Part shown: positions 62,067 to 64,000 of the stretch, piece by piece
How the letters are laid out: the number at the start of each line of letters is the position of its first letter
Numbering within the stretch: the stretch's first letter is position 1
Origin: Cohnella fermenti
GTDB lineage: Bacteria > Bacillota > Bacilli > Paenibacillales > Paenibacillaceae
Length of the DNA stretch: 64,000 nt
Assembly: GCF_004801405.1 (NCBI RefSeq)
Contig: NZ_SSOB01000003.1
Location: 124,001-188,000 of the forward strand
Reading direction: 5' to 3'
Notes under the pieces: generated by a model
What the model saw: only the letters and a program-made list of their open reading frames with translations
Told to the model about the DNA's origin: nothing
Database searches by the model: none
Translations under genes and position numbers: made by a program

Positions 62067-64000
62067 TTGATTAATTTTAGAAGACTATTGAAATTCTTGC
62101 TCGCATTTTTACTGTTAATTACATCGATTACGCTTCCTTCATTCTCCGGCAGCAAGACAGCCGAAGCAGGCACCATTCCCTATATTAATGGCAAGGATGC
62201 AGGGGTATCGACTAACCCCAATTACTTCTATTTTGTCGCCATGTTCGATAAACCCTTAACCGAGAAGGACGACGGATCATACGAGAATTGGGGACAATCT
62301 GCGGACGGAATAAGCTTCCCCTACAACTTTGATATGCCAAACGGGTTGAAGGTCGCTGACATTTCCGTAACTCCATTTAATCTTAATACTTACACCGGAG
62401 CTGAGAAGACTGCTTGGAATAACGTTTACCTAGCATCAAGATCAGATTATTATTGGAATACTGTTTCTAGAAATATGACTACAAGCACGACCTATAAAGC
62501 ATCAACCTCCGGCGTGTCTGGGCAAGGAACTTCGAGTATTTCGTTTACACTCACACTGACCGGAGGTTCGATCTTAAAATCAAGCTCTCCGGACCCAATA
62601 GTTAGTTCAACAATACCAGGAAAACATTACATCCACATCTTCTTCCCCATGCTCATCACGATCAAAGTCGAGCCTACCATCTACGTCCAGTATTTCGATA
62701 CGAGCGGTAACAACCTGAAGTCTACCTTCGGGGAGAGCGAGACGAAGATGGTCAAGGGGCAGACCTATGGGAACGTCACGCCGCCGACGAACGCCAATTA
62801 CACGTATGTCGGCTATGCCAAGACAACGACCGGAGCTGTTCCTTCCATAGCCAATATCGTGAGCGGAAGCAGTCCTCCGGCCTTTACGTATACGGAGAAT
62901 TTTAACCGGTACCACCTGATCCTCTACTACCAGAAGGGAAGCGGAGGAACAATCAACGTCCGCCACATGGTGCGGACCGGCTCCACCGGCTCCTACGCCC
63001 AGGCGGGCACGAGCACCATCGCCGTAGCCTCGCTGCCGAACACGCAGACGGTATCGCCGACCTCGACTTACGGCAATGTCGTCGGCAGCAGCATCAGCTA
63101 CGGCAGCGGCTACAGCGATACGGTCTCCGGCAGCAAGTCGCAGAGCGTCAGCTTGACGGCCTCGAAGAAGACGGCTTACGTGAGCTTTTTCTACGAGAGG
63201 GAAGATACGGGCGTGACGGCCGACTTCGACATTGTGCCGAGCACGGTCAAGTATGGCGAATCGTTCAAGTACAAACCGAAGGATGTTGAAGTGGGGTCTT
63301 GCACGTACAAGTACATCACGTTCCGGACGATGCAAGGCGCGAAGACGGCGGATAGCGATCAGACGGCCTCGATGTTTACGCCGATCACGTTCGCCGATGC
63401 GTCCAAGTACCCGTCCGTCGTGACCGGGCCGGGCACCTATGAGGTCATGATGCTGGTCAAAACAGCGTGCGGCGATACATGGGTTGGCCCGAAGACGCTG
63501 ACGGTCACGTCGGACGCGGAGCCGGAGCCGTCGCCGGAGCCGGCCGTCAACAATCCGCCCTATGCGGTGATCTCCTTCTATGATCGGGAGACGGGGGAGC
63601 CGACAGGCGGGATCGAGCAAGGCAAGTACGTGGACCTGAAGATTGATGAGATGAAAGACCCGGACGGCGACACGGTCACGATTCAAAGCTGGGACTTCAG
63701 CGATTGGATCAACGACAGTCCGCCAACCACCATCGCGCCGGGCTATTCGTTCCGTCAGGCCAACGCCTTGGGGCAGCACACCGTCTATCTGACCGTAGCG
63801 GACAGCCAGGGATTAACCTATACGGCGAAGACGTCGCTCACGGTTCTCTCCGGCGATCCGATCGCGGCGATCAGCGGAGCCGGTCGCGTCAAGGAGGGCC
63901 GCACGGTGAACCCGCCGATTGAGTCCAAGTCGTACAGCCCTCTCGGCTATGACATCGTGGAGGAGAACTGGACGAACAAGGCGACGAGCTATCCGGATGT
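62067..64000 (+). CDS. large secreted surface protein, 3' end beyond window
   Basis: An open frame of at least 644 codons running off the right edge. The TTG at 62067 has GGGAGG ten bases upstream, and the N-terminus INFRRLLKFLLAFLLLITSI with a later KTAEAG is a signal peptide. Visible parts are an AT-rich N-terminal region of about 180 residues, a MucBP-like beta segment (IYVQYFDTSGNNLKS), a segment giving SVSLTASKKTAYVSFFYERE, an EPEPSPEPA linker, and Ig/PKD-like domains (NNPPYAVISFYD, DPDGDTVTIQSWDFSDW, HTVYLTVADSQG). It is probably a cell-surface or S-layer-associated protein. Composition returns to GC-rich from about 62700. Confidence 0.8.
   Translation, partial: MINFRRLLKFLLAFLLLITSITLPSFSGSKTAEAGTIPYINGKDAGVSTNPNYFYFVAMFDKPLTEKDDGSYENWGQSADGISFPYNFDMPNGLKVADISVTPFNLNTYTGAEKTAWNNVYLASRSDYYWNTVSRNMTTSTTYKASTSGVSGQGTSSISFTLTLTGGSILKSSSPDPIVSSTIPGKHYIHIFFPMLITIKVEPTIYVQYFDTSGNNLKSTFGESETKMVKGQTYGNVTPPTNANYTYVGYAKTTTGAVPSIANIVSGSSPPAFTYTENFNRYHLILYYQKGSGGTINVRHMVRTGSTGSYAQAGTSTIAVASLPNTQTVSPTSTYGNVVGSSISYGSGYSDTVSGSKSQSVSLTASKKTAYVSFFYEREDTGVTADFDIVPSTVKYGESFKYKPKDVEVGSCTYKYITFRTMQGAKTADSDQTASMFTPITFADASKYPSVVTGPGTYEVMMLVKTACGDTWVGPKTLTVTSDAEPEPSPEPAVNNPPYAVISFYDRETGEPTGGIEQGKYVDLKIDEMKDPDGDTVTIQSWDFSDWINDSPPTTIAPGYSFRQANALGQHTVYLTVADSQGLTYTAKTSLTVLSGDPIAAISGAGRVKEGRTVNPPIESKSYSPLGYDIVEENWTNKATSYPD

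Overview
The window is chromosomal DNA from an endospore-forming, GC-rich member of the Bacillota, most likely Paenibacillaceae (Cohnella or a GC-rich Paenibacillus). That placement is an inference from gene order. Most of the window follows the Bacillus subtilis block ysoA-tig-clpX-lonB-lonA-ysxC-hemAXCDBL-spoVID-valS-folC-spoIIB-maf-radC-mreBCD-minCD-spoIVFAB-rplU-prp-rpmA-spo0B-obg-pheB-pheA-safA-bofC, with lineage-specific additions: clpP and ispG in the protease cluster, speD, a siroheme dehydrogenase gene and a CobA-HemD fusion in the heme operon, murC after folC, rodA after minD, RNase G before rplU, and hom-thrB between pheB and pheA.

Layout. 1-3.3 kb: a partial YihY-type membrane protein gene, tRNA-Arg, a GNAT acetyltransferase, a Gly/Pro-rich coat-like protein, an Sda-like sporulation checkpoint protein and tRNA-Gly. 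3.5-14.4 kb: chaperone and protease genes (tig, clpP, clpX, lonB, lonA), ispG and the GTPase gene ysxC. 14.5-18.1 kb: a conserved hypothetical, then an MFS drug exporter and a TetR regulator divergent across a two-palindrome operator. 18.2-27.7 kb: speD with a structured leader, then tetrapyrrole biosynthesis from glutamyl-tRNA to uroporphyrinogen III and siroheme. 27.9-36.0 kb: spoVID, T-box-valS, folC, murC. 36.0-37.5 kb: a gene-free repeat island. 37.6-53.3 kb: spoIIB, maf, radC, cell shape and division genes, the sigma-K processing pair spoIVFA/FB, RNase G, the L21/Prp/L27 ribosomal unit, spo0B and obg. 53.5-57.2 kb: pheB, hom, thrB, pheA. 57.3-64 kb: an AT-richer accessory stretch with secreted proteins, interrupted by the sporulation genes safA and bofC, ending inside a large surface protein gene.

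The most unusual feature is intergenic. A dispersed element of about 170 bp, built from four short palindromes of the form ATGYGAAAAAYCRCAT at 51-52-nt spacing, occurs at four places, always in the same orientation, and always near simple tandem repeats. At the fourth place the element is split by a second array (GTRCGG...CCGTAC palindromes, 52-nt period), and a third array (51-nt period) lies 200 bp away. Three unrelated palindrome families sharing one spacing suggests a class of repeat with a common mechanism. Genes on either side of this island (folC, spoIIB, maf) carry in-frame 15- or 18-nt tandem expansions near their 5' ends.

Together the genes cover protein quality control, heme and siroheme supply, cell wall elongation and division-site choice, ribosome assembly, the phosphorelay that starts sporulation, the sigma-K checkpoint (spoIVFA, spoIVFB, bofC) and assembly of the inner coat (spoVID, safA).
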